Positions 16,577 to 24,996 of a stretch of 64,000 nucleotides of DNA are shown piece after piece. The stretch lies in NCBI GenBank assembly GCA_000721375.1, contig JOGW01000003.1:434001-498000 (forward strand), read 5' to 3'. The position numbers were made by a program, and so were the translations under genes. Numbering within the stretch: the first letter of the stretch is position 1; every line of letters starts with the position of its first letter. The notes beneath the pieces are model-generated. The model searched no databases. It was not told the DNA's origin and was given only the letters and a program-made list of their open reading frames with translations. The stretch comes from Streptomyces sp. NRRL B-3428. Lineage in GTDB: Bacteria; Actinomycetota; Actinomycetes; Streptomycetales; Streptomycetaceae.

Positions 16577-16638
16577 TCGGGCTGTCGGGCCGTCGAGCCG
16601 TCGGGCTGTCGAGCCGTCGGGCTATCGAGCTGTCGGCC
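16577..16638. repeat. 8-bp tandem repeat
   Basis: Seven to eight copies of tcgggctg, with a/g and c/t variants at fixed positions, lie directly downstream of the acyltransferase stop at 16650 (minus strand). It is a micro-satellite-like tract likely to vary in length between strains. Confidence 0.75.
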
Positions 16639-16649
16639 GAGGCGCCGCC

Positions 16650-18029
16650 TCAGGTGGTCAGCCGGCGGACGGTCGTATCGAGGGCCGCGATGATCGCGTC
16701 GGCACGCGTACCGGTGTGTGCGGTGGCCAGTTCGATGCCGAGGCGGCCGTCGAAGGTCGTGACGATGTACGTGGAGGTCGGGGCGGGCGGCGCGGCGGGA
16801 TCCGCGCCCGTCACCGGCCTGAGCGGCTGATCGAGGATGGCGCCGCGGAAGTCGGTGACCGTGAGGCCCTCAGGGGTACGCAGGTGCGGGATCCTGCCCC
16901 AGTTGGTGAGCATCGTGGTGTCCGCGGCCAGGACCACCGGGGTCTGCGCCGCCGGGGTCTGCACCGGCGGCGGTGGAGCGTCCGGGTCCGGTCCGGTGAA
17001 GTGCAGCTGGGACTGCTGGACGACGCCGTCGCCGAGACTCTCGTGCAGTTCGTCCAGAAGGGCCTTCGCGAGCACCAGCGGGTCGGTGTGCGCGCCGACG
17101 GAGCGCTTGAATCCGACGGTGCCGAAGATGTTCGTCCCGGCCAGGGCCTGCACCGGCGGGCTGATGCGGGTGCGCACGTCCACCGGATACATGAAGGGGA
17201 CGGACACCTCCCGGGTCCGCGACCCTTCGGCGGCGACCTGGGCATCGGCATGGGCATGGGCCTGGGCCTGGGCCTGGGCGATCATCACGGCCGCCGAGAC
17301 CAGACCGTGGACGGAGAGGTTGTCGGCGTGCCCGAGCCGGACCAGGGCCGAGGTCGTCTCCGCGGTGAAACGGAGCCGGCGACGGACCTGCCCGGCCGCG
17401 GGAGTTGGGGCGGCGGCGGGCCCGGTCTCGTCGGGCAGGTGCGGTTCCGGGGCCGGTTCGAAGAGCGCTTCCACGCCGCTGCGGCCGAGCCGGGTGACGC
17501 CACGGTCGGCCAGCAGCGACTCCAACGGCTCCGGAAGCGGCTGCACTTCAAGCGGTGTGGGCTGCCCGGTCTCGACGATGTCGGTGTAGTGCCCCCAGAT
17601 CTCGGCGAACAGGGCCAGTGAGGCGCGGGCATCGGCGATGCAGTGGTCGGTCAGCAAGGTGACGGCCGAGTGGTCACCGTTGCGGGACACCTCGAGGCCG
17701 ATGAGCTCCCCGGTGTGGTCGAGCTTCCGGGTCGCCGCTGCCGGCTCCCCGTCCGTGACGCGGACCTGGACGGCGGGCACAGGACGGTGGTCGGGCAGGA
17801 CGAGTTCGGGCGCCCCGCCTTCGGACCGGATGTGTCCGGTGAAGACGGGATGCACCCGGCACGACGCCTCGAACGCCCCGGTCAGCGCGCCGACATCCAG
17901 CGGGCCGTGGACCGTGACGGCGTACGCCACGGTCTCCGTGGGCTCCAGATGCATGGCCTCGGACGGCGCCAGCGGCCGGCCGGTGAGCGCGGACTCATTC
18001 ACTTCAGCCATCTCTGCCGTCACTCCCAC
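16650..18029 (-). CDS. PapA-like acyltransferase (condensation-domain fold)
   Basis: A protein of 459 aa related to phthiocerol-dimycocerosate acyltransferase PapA5 and to free-standing condensation domains. The catalytic HxxxD is present as HCIAD in LLTDHCIADARASL (about 132-136). PNWG-like LTNWGRIP near residue 383 matches the second conserved patch. Such enzymes move an acyl group from CoA or a carrier protein onto an alcohol. No polyketide or lipid biosynthesis genes are adjacent, so the substrate is unknown. Residues 240-255 have an unusual Ala/Gln/His run. GTG at 18029 is used; ATG at 18011 is an equal candidate. Confidence 0.85.
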   Translation of the reverse strand: MGVTAEMAEVNESALTGRPLAPSEAMHLEPTETVAYAVTVHGPLDVGALTGAFEASCRVHPVFTGHIRSEGGAPELVLPDHRPVPAVQVRVTDGEPAAATRKLDHTGELIGLEVSRNGDHSAVTLLTDHCIADARASLALFAEIWGHYTDIVETGQPTPLEVQPLPEPLESLLADRGVTRLGRSGVEALFEPAPEPHLPDETGPAAAPTPAAGQVRRRLRFTAETTSALVRLGHADNLSVHGLVSAAVMIAQAQAQAHAHADAQVAAEGSRTREVSVPFMYPVDVRTRISPPVQALAGTNIFGTVGFKRSVGAHTDPLVLAKALLDELHESLGDGVVQQSQLHFTGPDPDAPPPPVQTPAAQTPVVLAADTTMLTNWGRIPHLRTPEGLTVTDFRGAILDQPLRPVTGADPAAPPAPTSTYIVTTFDGRLGIELATAHTGTRADAIIAALDTTVRRLTT

Positions 18030-18162
18030 TCACCCACGGACCCCGAAGAGGGATCACTCTAGATCCTGCGCGCATACAGGGCATGTGGGTACTTATCCCC
18101 CTCACATGGGGTTGGGGGCGGAGTGGGGGTCGGACGGGGCGCCGCAGGAGCTCTCGACACCG

Positions 18163-19095
18163 TCATGACGGCGCCACTTCTCCCAGCGCCCGCCGGATGC
18201 GCGCGATCATCGTCGCGGGCGAGCCGAAGACCTCTGCCGCCGTGAAGCGCAGGATCGTGTCGACCTCCGCACAGGACTGGAGCGCGTTGAAGCGGTGCAC
18301 ATCGCGGTCGTGGGCGGCGCGGCTGCCGTGGTACGCGTAGCCCTCGATCTCGACGGCGACCCGCGCGGCCTGGAACAGGAAGTCGACACGGACCCAGCGG
18401 CCCTCCCCGGTCCGCAGCTCGGCTTGGGATTGCGGGTGCAGACCCGCCTCGTGCATCCGTAGCCGCGCGATGGTCTCGGCCACCGACTCGCTGCGGGGAT
18501 CGGCCAGGGCGAGGCGTTCGACCGCCGTACGCCGACCGGACTTGCGGGGCAACGACCCGACTGCGGCGGCCAGTTGGCCGAGATCAGCAAGCGGCGGACG
18601 CCGCGTGTCGCCCCTCCCCCGCCAAGTCAGCGCCGAGTCCACGGCGGTCAGGGCGTCGTCGAGCGGGGCGGTGCGCAGGAGGTCGGCGAGGGTGCGCAGG
18701 GGTGTGGTGACGCGTAGGCCGTAAAGGTCACGGGTCTGGGATGCGGACAGGCCGCAGCGGTGGACGGTCACATCGGTGCGGCGTTTGCGGTTCGCCCCGC
18801 GCAGGTCGGTGAACTCCAGCTTGCCGTCGCCCGCGAACAGTTCGATGGAGTTCAGCCGGGCTGCCGTGCGGTGGCTCGCCACCAGGTGGGCGGCCGTGGA
18901 CTGGATCGCGCGCACCCGCGCCCCTACGTCGACTTCCCTGCCGGGTTCGGCCCAGGCGCCTCGGCCGAGGCGGACCCAGCCCTCCTTTCGTACGCGGGCG
19001 TAGACGGCTGCCGGGGACCAGCCGGCGGTGGTGGCGTCGGCGAGGAGGAGGACGCCGTGGCGGGTCAGGGTGCGCAGGTCTCGGTTCGAGGTCAT
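18163..19095 (-). CDS. AbiEi-like HTH protein with a DUF559 endonuclease-like domain
   Basis: A protein of 310 aa. The N-terminal ~60 residues resemble the AbiEi_4 winged helix of type IV antitoxins (LADATTAGWSPAAVYARVRK, then RLGRGAWAEPG). The C-terminal ~110 residues fit DUF559, the Vsr-like PD-(D/E)XK fold: VRVDFLF supplies Asp and VEIEGYAYHG supplies the ExE-type pair. This arrangement is common in actinobacteria, where it is annotated as an antitoxin-domain protein, but its activity is not established. No AbiEii-type nucleotidyltransferase toxin gene lies beside it, so it is a solitary member. Confidence 0.85.
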   Translation of the reverse strand: MTSNRDLRTLTRHGVLLLADATTAGWSPAAVYARVRKEGWVRLGRGAWAEPGREVDVGARVRAIQSTAAHLVASHRTAARLNSIELFAGDGKLEFTDLRGANRKRRTDVTVHRCGLSASQTRDLYGLRVTTPLRTLADLLRTAPLDDALTAVDSALTWRGRGDTRRPPLADLGQLAAAVGSLPRKSGRRTAVERLALADPRSESVAETIARLRMHEAGLHPQSQAELRTGEGRWVRVDFLFQAARVAVEIEGYAYHGSRAAHDRDVHRFNALQSCAEVDTILRFTAAEVFGSPATMIARIRRALGEVAPS

Positions 19096-19637
19096 GAGCG
19101 GGATGATCTCGGAAGGGGGGAGGGGGTGGGGTGGGCTGTGGATAAGTGGGGTGAGGGGGACCCTGCGGGACAGGATTATCCGGATTGCTGGGGTTTGCGG
19201 TGCGCGTTAGGTCCCCTTGTGGGGGATGGGTGGCGGGTTGAGGTGGGGGTGCGGGCGAGTGGGGGTTGGGAAAGGCTTAATTGAGGGGTTGGGGTGGGTG
19301 GGGGGTTGCGCGGACCTCGTGCGGGTGGGCTTTTTGGGTGGCGCGCCGTTGGGCTTCCGTTCTCCTATTGCTGTTAGAGATTGGGGGCGAGGGGCTGCTG
19401 TACGGGTTGGGGGGAGCTCAATTTGCCCTTCTCTGGCCGTAATTGGGGAACGGTCGATGGATGGCGAGGTGGGTGGGCGAGCCGCCGCGCGAGGTCTGCG
19501 CAACCATCTACGGACATCAGCCACTCAATTCATGCTTTTCCTCGCCACGGTGGACGTGCGGACGCCGACGGTGTGCGGCCGCCCTCACCACCTGGGCGGG
19601 GCGCCGCAGGTGGTGAGGGTGTCGCCTTGCGTGTCGG
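19096..19637. other. Gene-free, G-rich intergenic region
   Basis: These 542 bp contain no supported gene. The plus strand is very G-rich and has two tracts that fit the four-run G-quadruplex pattern (19115-19135 and 19285-19305). The first lies 20 bp upstream of the AbiEi-like start. The base composition differs from the coding flanks, which may point to an old insertion or gene loss. Confidence 0.5.
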
Positions 19638-20114
19638 TCAGTACGCGGCGGTGGTCGCGTGGGGCAGGACGGCCCAGGTGCGGGTGCCGCCGCCCGGTTC
19701 CGGGGATTCGTCGCAGCCCCAGGTGCCCGCGCAGGCTTTGACGACGCGGGCGAGGAGGCGGAGTGCGGTACGGCGGCGGGCGTCCACGGCTGCGGCGAGA
19801 CGGGGGTTCGTGGGGCGGGGTTCGCCGTCGTAGACGATCACGCGGAGAGCGCCGGAGCGGTAGCGGAGGGAGAGGTAGACGGTCGGGGCGGCACCACCCA
19901 ACTGGCAGCCGATGGCGGTGAGTTCACTGACGGTCTGCACCGCCGCGTCGGCGAGTTCGGGGAGGTGGTGGGCGGTGAGGATGTGGCGGGTGGCGGCTCG
20001 GGCCACGGAGGGGGTGGAGAGGGCGGAGGGGAGGGTGAGGCTGTACGTGAGGGTGTCGGGCGAGGCGGGGGCGAGGGCGGCGGCTTCTTCGGTGCGTACG
20101 AGGGCGAGTGGCAT
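19638..20114 (-). CDS. ATP-binding protein, anti-sigma regulatory (GHKL) type
   Basis: A protein of 158 aa with the HATPase_c_2 fold seen in SpoIIAB/RsbW-like regulators: an N-box-like helix (AVQTVSELTAIGCQLGG), a LRVIVYDGEPRPTNP segment in the G1 position, and a degenerate lid. The start at 20114 follows GGGAG. It is divergent from an XRE/DUF5753 regulator and its DUF397 partner. This three-gene set (ATPase, XRE, DUF397) occurs many times in Streptomyces genomes, and members such as WhiJ-type loci affect development or antibiotic production. The conserved Asn and Gly boxes are weak, so ATP binding should be tested. Confidence 0.8.
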   Translation of the reverse strand: MPLALVRTEEAAALAPASPDTLTYSLTLPSALSTPSVARAATRHILTAHHLPELADAAVQTVSELTAIGCQLGGAAPTVYLSLRYRSGALRVIVYDGEPRPTNPRLAAAVDARRRTALRLLARVVKACAGTWGCDESPEPGGGTRTWAVLPHATTAAY

Positions 20115-20282
20115 CGAGTACTCCCTTGTGCGGTGAGGGAATTGGGGCACGGTCGCGGGTGGGTGCGGGGCGTGGGGTGGTGGCCTTGCCCCTGCCGGTA
20201 CCGGCGCCTGGTGGGCAGGGGTGCGCTTCCGGATCACGCGTAGAGTTCCGTGACCGTTCCATCACTCACTGTAGGGGGCGGT

Positions 20283-20298
20283 GTGGACAATTTTCCAC
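20283..20298. promoter_or_regulatory. 16-bp near-perfect palindrome between divergent genes
   Basis: GTGGACAATTTTCCAC has 7 of 8 matching pairs and includes TGGACA, a plausible -35 box for the XRE gene. It lies 39 bp upstream of the XRE start and 169 bp from the divergent ATPase start. XRE/DUF5753 regulators often autoregulate, so this is the best candidate operator for the module. Confidence 0.5.
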
Positions 20299-20336
20299 TC
20301 GCTCGCGGAAATAGGTCCGCGCCATACACTTCCGTC

Positions 20337-21188
20337 ATGGCGGCGAGAACCTCACCAACTGAGCGCCAGAAGCGCCTTGGTGCCGAAGTACGACGGATGC
20401 GCATCGCTGCGGACATGTCCGCCGAGCAGGCCGCAGGTCTGCTCGGCGTCGACCGCAGCAAGATCTCTCAGATCGAGTCCGGTAATCGCGCGATCAGCCC
20501 CGAGCGCCTGCGCACCCTGGCTTGCAACTGCGCCTGCACGGACGAGAGTTACGTCGCAGCCTTGGCTGATATGGCGAGCATCCAGCCACGCGGCTGGTGG
20601 GAGCGCTACAGGGGCGCCCTCTCCCCCGGCTTCCTGGATATCGCCGAAGTCGAGTGGCACGCGGTGCGCATGCGTAGCGCCCACGTCGTACACGTGCCCG
20701 GGATACTCCAGACCAGCGACTACGCAACTGCCGTCTTCCAGGCCGTAGTTCCGCCGTTGCCCGCACACGAGGTCGCACTGCGCGTGGCGCACCGGCTTGA
20801 GCGACAGCAGGTACTGGAGGGCGATGATCCGCCCGAGTACCTCGGAATCGTCCACGAGGCCGCGCTGCACATGCAGTTCGGCGGCCGAAAGGTCGCTCGC
20901 GCACAGCTGGAGCACCTGCTTACCCTGTCGGAGCGCGAATCGGTGATCCTGCGCGTCATCCCGTACGAGGGCGGAGCCTTCCCGGGAGCGGGGCAGACCG
21001 TGAACTACTACGAGGGGCCCGTACCCCGGCTCGACACTGCCGAGGTGGACAGCACCCACGGCCCGGCCTTCCTGCACCAGGAAGCCCAGCTCGACAAGTA
21101 CCGCGCACAACTCGACTGGATGGAGCGGATCTCCTTGCAGCCCAACGAGTCCCAGGACTTCATCCGCGACCTCGCCAACCGACTCTGA
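20337..21188 (+). CDS. XRE-family regulator with DUF5753
   Basis: A protein of 283 aa. Residues ~10-70 are a helix-turn-helix of the XRE/Cro type (MRIAADMSAEQAAGLLGVDRSKISQIESG). The remaining ~190 residues are DUF5753, the domain found in Streptomyces regulators paired with DUF397 (WWERYRG, EWHAVRMRS, VPGILQT, RLERQ, LHMQFGG). The ATG at 20337 starts at MAARTSPTERQ; a longer reading would run through the palindrome. The DUF397 gene follows after 11 bp. DUF5753/DUF397 pairs act as regulator and binding partner; the target genes here are unknown. Confidence 0.93.
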   Translation: MAARTSPTERQKRLGAEVRRMRIAADMSAEQAAGLLGVDRSKISQIESGNRAISPERLRTLACNCACTDESYVAALADMASIQPRGWWERYRGALSPGFLDIAEVEWHAVRMRSAHVVHVPGILQTSDYATAVFQAVVPPLPAHEVALRVAHRLERQQVLEGDDPPEYLGIVHEAALHMQFGGRKVARAQLEHLLTLSERESVILRVIPYEGGAFPGAGQTVNYYEGPVPRLDTAEVDSTHGPAFLHQEAQLDKYRAQLDWMERISLQPNESQDFIRDLANRL

Positions 21189-21199
21189 AGGAGCACCCG

Positions 21200-21391
21200 A
21201 TGAGCGACATCACCTGGGAAGAGCCGTTCTGCGGCGAGGGCGCAAGCTGCTTCCGGCTCGGAACGGACCAGGACGGCAACGGATACGTGGCGGTCGCCGG
21301 ATCCGAAGAGACGTATCTCCTCGACAGCCGTGAAGCCCTGCGTCAGATGATCCTCGACATCAAGGCGGGCAAGGCCGACCACCTGCTCTAG
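21200..21391 (+). CDS. DUF397 small protein
   Basis: A protein of 63 aa that fits DUF397: a W near the N-terminus, the GEGASCFRLG cysteine segment, VAVAG and a C-terminal ETYLLDSREALRQMI helix. It is preceded by AAGGAG and lies 11 bp after the XRE/DUF5753 gene, so it is the cognate partner. It probably binds the regulator and relieves or modulates its DNA binding. Confidence 0.9.
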   Translation: MSDITWEEPFCGEGASCFRLGTDQDGNGYVAVAGSEETYLLDSREALRQMILDIKAGKADHLL

Positions 21392-21516
21392 GCGGCCTGA
21401 TTCGCAAATTCACAGTGGCCCGCCGCGCGCACGGCGCTGCCCGTTGTATCGCACGGCGAGCCACCAGGCAGCGCCCCCCTCTGCTGTCGGCGGGGTGATC
21501 GCTGCCCGGTCCGGCC

Positions 21517-21972
21517 CTACGCGTACCTGAAGTAGCGGCAGCCCAACGGGCCGTTGTCGTCGAAAGCCGGCCAGTACATGGCACCGCGAGTATTGGGCCC
21601 GAAGATCCCGTCCGCAGCGACGCCGACACGCTTCTGCGCCGCAATCACCGCGGACCGCGTCTTTGACCCATACTGCCCGTCGACGGTGAGACCGGCGCCG
21701 TAGCAGGAGTTCAGTCCGCGCTGCAGTGCCTTGACACCTGCGCCGGAGTTGCCACTGGTCAACTGGCACTTCATCGGGTCCCACGAAACGCCGCTGCTGG
21801 TGCCGGGGACCACTGCATGCACATCACTGAATTCAATGTGGCTGGTGATCGTCACCCCGGTGGTGCAGGTGCCGATCGCGCTGGCAGGAGTGGCGGTCAG
21901 GGCGACCAAGCCTGCGCCCAACATCGTGGCGGAAACAAGCGAGCCCACTACCCGCGCCTTGAACCTACCCAT
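21517..21972 (-). CDS. Secreted peptidoglycan-binding protein
   Basis: A protein of 151 aa. A signal peptide (1-32, ending ATPASA) is followed by a short N-terminal part with two cysteines, then a PG_binding_1 domain: GVKALQRGLNSCYGAGLTVD, YGSKTRSAVIAAQKR, VAADGIFGPNT. It has no catalytic domain. The start follows GGAGGACGT. It diverges from a second signal-peptide protein with a related PG-binding segment at 22199, suggesting an ancient paired duplication. It probably attaches to the cell wall or acts as a small extracellular factor. Confidence 0.9.
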   Translation of the reverse strand: MGRFKARVVGSLVSATMLGAGLVALTATPASAIGTCTTGVTITSHIEFSDVHAVVPGTSSGVSWDPMKCQLTSGNSGAGVKALQRGLNSCYGAGLTVDGQYGSKTRSAVIAAQKRVGVAADGIFGPNTRGAMYWPAFDDNGPLGCRYFRYA

Positions 21973-22198
21973 ACGTCCTCCTTGTTGAGCGACGACCGTT
22001 TGCCGTCCCTGGCACAGAGCTCGGATCGCTCTCCGAAGATCCAGGCGGACCCAACATGCTCCATGCGCCTTGTGCCGACCTTGAAGGAACCTTGTACTTC
22101 TGGCGGGGTAGGCGAACCTGGCCGTTCAGCTGGGGATTTCAGGTCCCTGCAAGGGTCTCCCCCGATGCTGTGCGCACCACTCGACGGGGAGGGACTCC

Positions 22199-22792
22199 AT
22201 GAACTTCCGTTCCACACGCAGTCGTTCGGCCGCCGCGGTGCTCGGCGCGCTGGCCGCCGTCACGCTGGCGGTCAGCGCGACGCCGGCGTCGGCGGCCGCT
22301 TCCAACGGATACATCAGCGGCGGCGGTTCCATCTACGACGACTTCGGCGACGAGGGCACCCTGTCCACGACCTCGTACGCCATCTCCAGCGCGACCTGCT
22401 TCTGGCAGAACGTCCTCTACGCCGAGGGCGCCATGAAGAACGACGAATTCCGCTTCGCCAAGTCCGACATCGACGGCGAATTCGGCTCCAAGACCAAGTA
22501 CGCCACACGGAACCTGCAGAACCGCTGGGGCCTGACCGTCGACGGCGTCGTAGGCGAGGGCACCATGAGCAAGCTGGACGCGAAGCGCACCTGGCTGCCG
22601 GACGTCGACGGGGGTGTCTGGACGGGCCATCTGAAGCACGAGCGCACCACCGACACCGGCGTCATCGTGGTCACCTACTACGGCAAGTACCACAGCTTCG
22701 CCATGCGCCGCGGGGAAACGGGCCGCTGGACCTTCGAAGACGTGAGCACCGGGTCGCACAACAAGGCCAGCTACACCGAGAACGACTGCTGA
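22199..22792 (+). CDS. Secreted protein with a peptidoglycan-binding-like domain
   Basis: A protein of 197 aa. A signal peptide (about 1-33, ending ASAAAS) precedes an Asp/Ser-rich mature N-terminus with one cysteine. Residues ~70-130 match the PG_binding_1 pattern (FWQNVLYAEG, IDGEFGSKTKYATRNLQNRW, LTVDGVVGEGTMSKL). The last ~65 aa form a beta-rich tail (VIVVTYYGKYHSFAMRRG) that is not recognised. GGGAGGG lies before the ATG. A hairpin follows the stop. Confidence 0.87.
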   Translation: MNFRSTRSRSAAAVLGALAAVTLAVSATPASAAASNGYISGGGSIYDDFGDEGTLSTTSYAISSATCFWQNVLYAEGAMKNDEFRFAKSDIDGEFGSKTKYATRNLQNRWGLTVDGVVGEGTMSKLDAKRTWLPDVDGGVWTGHLKHERTTDTGVIVVTYYGKYHSFAMRRGETGRWTFEDVSTGSHNKASYTENDC

Positions 22793-22798
22793 CACCCG

Positions 22799-22832
22799 TG
22801 CCCGGCCGCCCCGCTCACCCGGCGGCCGGGCA
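22799..22832. terminator. Hairpin between convergent genes
   Basis: A perfect 12-bp stem TGCCCGGCCGCC / GGCGGCCGGGCA with a 10-nt loop. It starts 6 bp past the plus-strand stop and overlaps the end of the minus-strand gene that stops at 22815, so it can serve both transcripts. Confidence 0.75.
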
Positions 22833-24293
22833 GGGCTCACCCGCCGCCACCGGCCAGGGAATGACACGGACCTGCGAGAGCGGAAGCTTCAGCGTCTCGC
22901 GGGCCTTCCACAGGGCGACCTCACCGTCGGCGTCGCCGAGCATGAGGTAGTGGTCGCGAGGGTTCAATCTCCCTCCCATACCCGGGAGTTCACCGGCCGG
23001 GACGACCGGCTGAACGCACACCCACTGGGGCCTGATGCCGTAGTACTCAGCCACGTCCCCGCCGTCCTCCGCCGTCTGGGCGGCCTGGATCGCCGTCGCC
23101 TGCGCGGGGGCCATGACGAACTGGATAGGGCCGAGCAGGAAGGTCCCGACGGCGAGCAGAGCGGTCAGGGTGCCGTACGCCCAGCGGTTCTCCACCGACC
23201 TGTGGAAGTGGGTGACGTAGCCCCAGATCGCAGGGGCCACCAGCCACAGGCTCATGACCACGACGACCTTCAACGAAGCGAAGACCTGCCCGGTCATGGG
23301 GATGTCCACGTCCTCCAGGTCGAACCCGAAGTGGACGAGGTAGTAGGCGTGGACGATGGCCCCGATACCCGGGAAGAGCACGAGAACCACAGGGAGCAGG
23401 GCCGGGACGAGCCAGGGCAGCCAGATCCGCCAGGCCAGACTGCGCAGGAGGAGCACGAGTCCGCCGCCCGTGACCAACAGTCCGGCAGCCGTCAGGATCA
23501 GCTCGGGCGGCACCTGGTTCCGCTGCTCGTTCAACCTGCTGAAGCCAACGGTCAGCACGCAGATCACGCCGGCCATCGCGACACCGTCCCACAGGGACTC
23601 GCCTCTCGACCGGGCCGCGCGTACGCAGACGACGCACAGCGCCGTGGCGAGTCCCACCATCACCAGCGCGAGGACGGGTGCGTCGTCGGCCAGCCAGCCG
23701 CACGCCAGCAAGGCAACGGTGAGCAGTCCGACCTTGACGCGGCGACGCCGGGTCAGGCGCCGCAGCGGAAAGGGGCCGGAATGCCCCGTCCCGAACACAC
23801 TCGCCCCCGGCGCGGCGGCGGGCACCCCGGGCAGGGCGCGGCGAGCAAGCGGCAGCGCGTCAACCCCCAGCCCGGCGCGCACCTGCCTTCGGCCCTCCCG
23901 CAGCCCCCAGGCGAGCGCCCGGGTGTACCACCAGCGCCGCAGGAAGCCGGCGGCGGGGTCCAGGGGCGGGGCTGTGTACACGTTCCAGGTGTTGGTGCCT
24001 TCGGTGTCCCGGTCCAGTAACTCGACTATGGATACGGAGAGTTCGAGACCCAGGCGGTCGGCCAGCGTGTGCAGTTGGGACCGCGTACCGCTCAGGGCAC
24101 CGATCCTGGCACCCCGCACCCGGACCTCGACCACGTACGCCATCTCGGTGCGGTGGACCAGGGGCGCCGGGCCGGACGGCGCCTGCAGCACCACCCAGCC
24201 CCGCTCGGCGACGGCCGCTTCGAAGAGTTCACAGTCCGTCTGTGTGCCCTTGAGGGTCAGCAGGGTGACCAGGCGCTGATCGAAGGTGGGCAT
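22815..24293 (-). CDS. Large polytopic membrane protein of unknown function
   Basis: A protein of 492 aa. The N-terminal ~145 residues are cytoplasmic-looking and rich in short beta/alpha motifs (VVEVRVRGARIGALSGTRSQ). A block of about eight hydrophobic helices occupies ~195-400. A C-terminal ~90-residue domain includes YYGIRPQWVCVQPV and HYLMLGDADGEVALWKA, and may face outside. No transporter or enzyme family is recognised. It lies downstream of the Tad locus on the same strand but a hairpin (24324-24350) separates them. Confidence 0.7.
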   Translation of the reverse strand: MPTFDQRLVTLLTLKGTQTDCELFEAAVAERGWVVLQAPSGPAPLVHRTEMAYVVEVRVRGARIGALSGTRSQLHTLADRLGLELSVSIVELLDRDTEGTNTWNVYTAPPLDPAAGFLRRWWYTRALAWGLREGRRQVRAGLGVDALPLARRALPGVPAAAPGASVFGTGHSGPFPLRRLTRRRRVKVGLLTVALLACGWLADDAPVLALVMVGLATALCVVCVRAARSRGESLWDGVAMAGVICVLTVGFSRLNEQRNQVPPELILTAAGLLVTGGGLVLLLRSLAWRIWLPWLVPALLPVVLVLFPGIGAIVHAYYLVHFGFDLEDVDIPMTGQVFASLKVVVVMSLWLVAPAIWGYVTHFHRSVENRWAYGTLTALLAVGTFLLGPIQFVMAPAQATAIQAAQTAEDGGDVAEYYGIRPQWVCVQPVVPAGELPGMGGRLNPRDHYLMLGDADGEVALWKARETLKLPLSQVRVIPWPVAAGEPCPAAG

Positions 24294-24323
24294 GGGGCTC
24301 CCCAGGCCGTACGGGGCGGGGCG

Positions 24324-24350
24324 GGCCGGGCCCCCGTGACGGGCCCGGCC
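24324..24350 (-). terminator. GC-rich hairpin after the Tad-linked OmpA gene
   Basis: A 10-bp stem GGCCGGGCCC / GGGCCCGGCC with a 7-nt loop, 20 bp past the OmpA-like stop on the minus strand. It marks the likely end of the Tad transcript. Confidence 0.6.
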
Positions 24351-24369
24351 TGGTGGTGCGGGTGGCGCG

Positions 24370-24993
24370 CTAGCTCTGGGAATCCGCCGACTCTCCGCGG
24401 GGGAACGAGACCTCCACGCGGCGGTTCTTCTTGCGGCCCTCCTCCGAGGAGTTGTCCGCGATCGGGTAGTCCTCCGAGTAGCCGCGGACCTCGAAGGTGA
24501 TGTCGGGGCCGAGGGTCTTGGAGAGTTCGTTGTGCACGGCGTCGGCGCGCTTCTTCGAGAGCGTCTTGCCGTGGGCGTACGAACCCAGGTTGTCGGTGAA
24601 GCCGAAGACCCGGACGTTGGTCGCGCCCTGGGCCTTGATCTCATCGGCGATGGCCTGGATACGGGACTTGGCGGCCGGGTTGAGCTTGGCGCTGTCCATG
24701 CCGAAGAGGACTTCTGCCTGGAGGGCGAACTTGACGTCGGAGGGGGTGTCTTCTCGGCGTTCCTCGCCACCCAGGTCTTCGACTACGGACTTGATGTCGA
24801 GGACGCGGGCGGGGGCAAGAGTCGCTCCGTCTTCGAGCTTCAAGTTCGGTGAGTTGGCGTCGACTTCAGGTGGTGGGGCGCTGGACGTGGAGCCTGGCGG
24901 CTGACTGGGCTTCTCCTCGGCCTGAGCGACTCCGACCGTGAACGTGAGCGTCGTCAGCAGGGCGGCTGCTGTGAGAGTGGCGACCTTTCGCAT
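24370..24993 (-). CDS. OmpA-family secreted protein of the Tad locus
   Basis: A protein of 207 aa. A signal peptide (1-25, ending VAQA) is followed by a disordered Pro/Ser linker and a C-terminal OmpA/MotB peptidoglycan-binding domain (about 80-200): VLFGMDSAKLNPAAKSRIQA, VRVFGFTDNLGSYAHGKTLS, RADAV and KKNRRVEVSF. In a Gram-positive cell it would anchor something to peptidoglycan from outside. Its ATG begins 3 bp after the stop of the lipoprotein gene, so it belongs to the Tad operon and may hold the Tad apparatus or pilus in the wall. Confidence 0.92.
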   Translation of the reverse strand: MRKVATLTAAALLTTLTFTVGVAQAEEKPSQPPGSTSSAPPPEVDANSPNLKLEDGATLAPARVLDIKSVVEDLGGEERREDTPSDVKFALQAEVLFGMDSAKLNPAAKSRIQAIADEIKAQGATNVRVFGFTDNLGSYAHGKTLSKKRADAVHNELSKTLGPDITFEVRGYSEDYPIADNSSEEGRKKNRRVEVSFPRGESADSQS

Positions 24994-24996
24994 TGG

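Larger units (their letters stand above)
16292..16649. other. Gene-free, repeat-bearing intergenic region
   Basis: These 358 bp carry no supported gene. The part nearest 16291 should hold the promoter of the small helical protein. The rest contains four TGGCGCCA palindromes and, next to the acyltransferase stop, an 8-bp tandem repeat. Confidence 0.6.

Noticed and set aside
24324..24350. Attachment site or tRNA remnant
   Set aside because: It is a symmetric GC-rich hairpin in the position of an operon terminator. No tRNA-like sequence or integrase gene is present.
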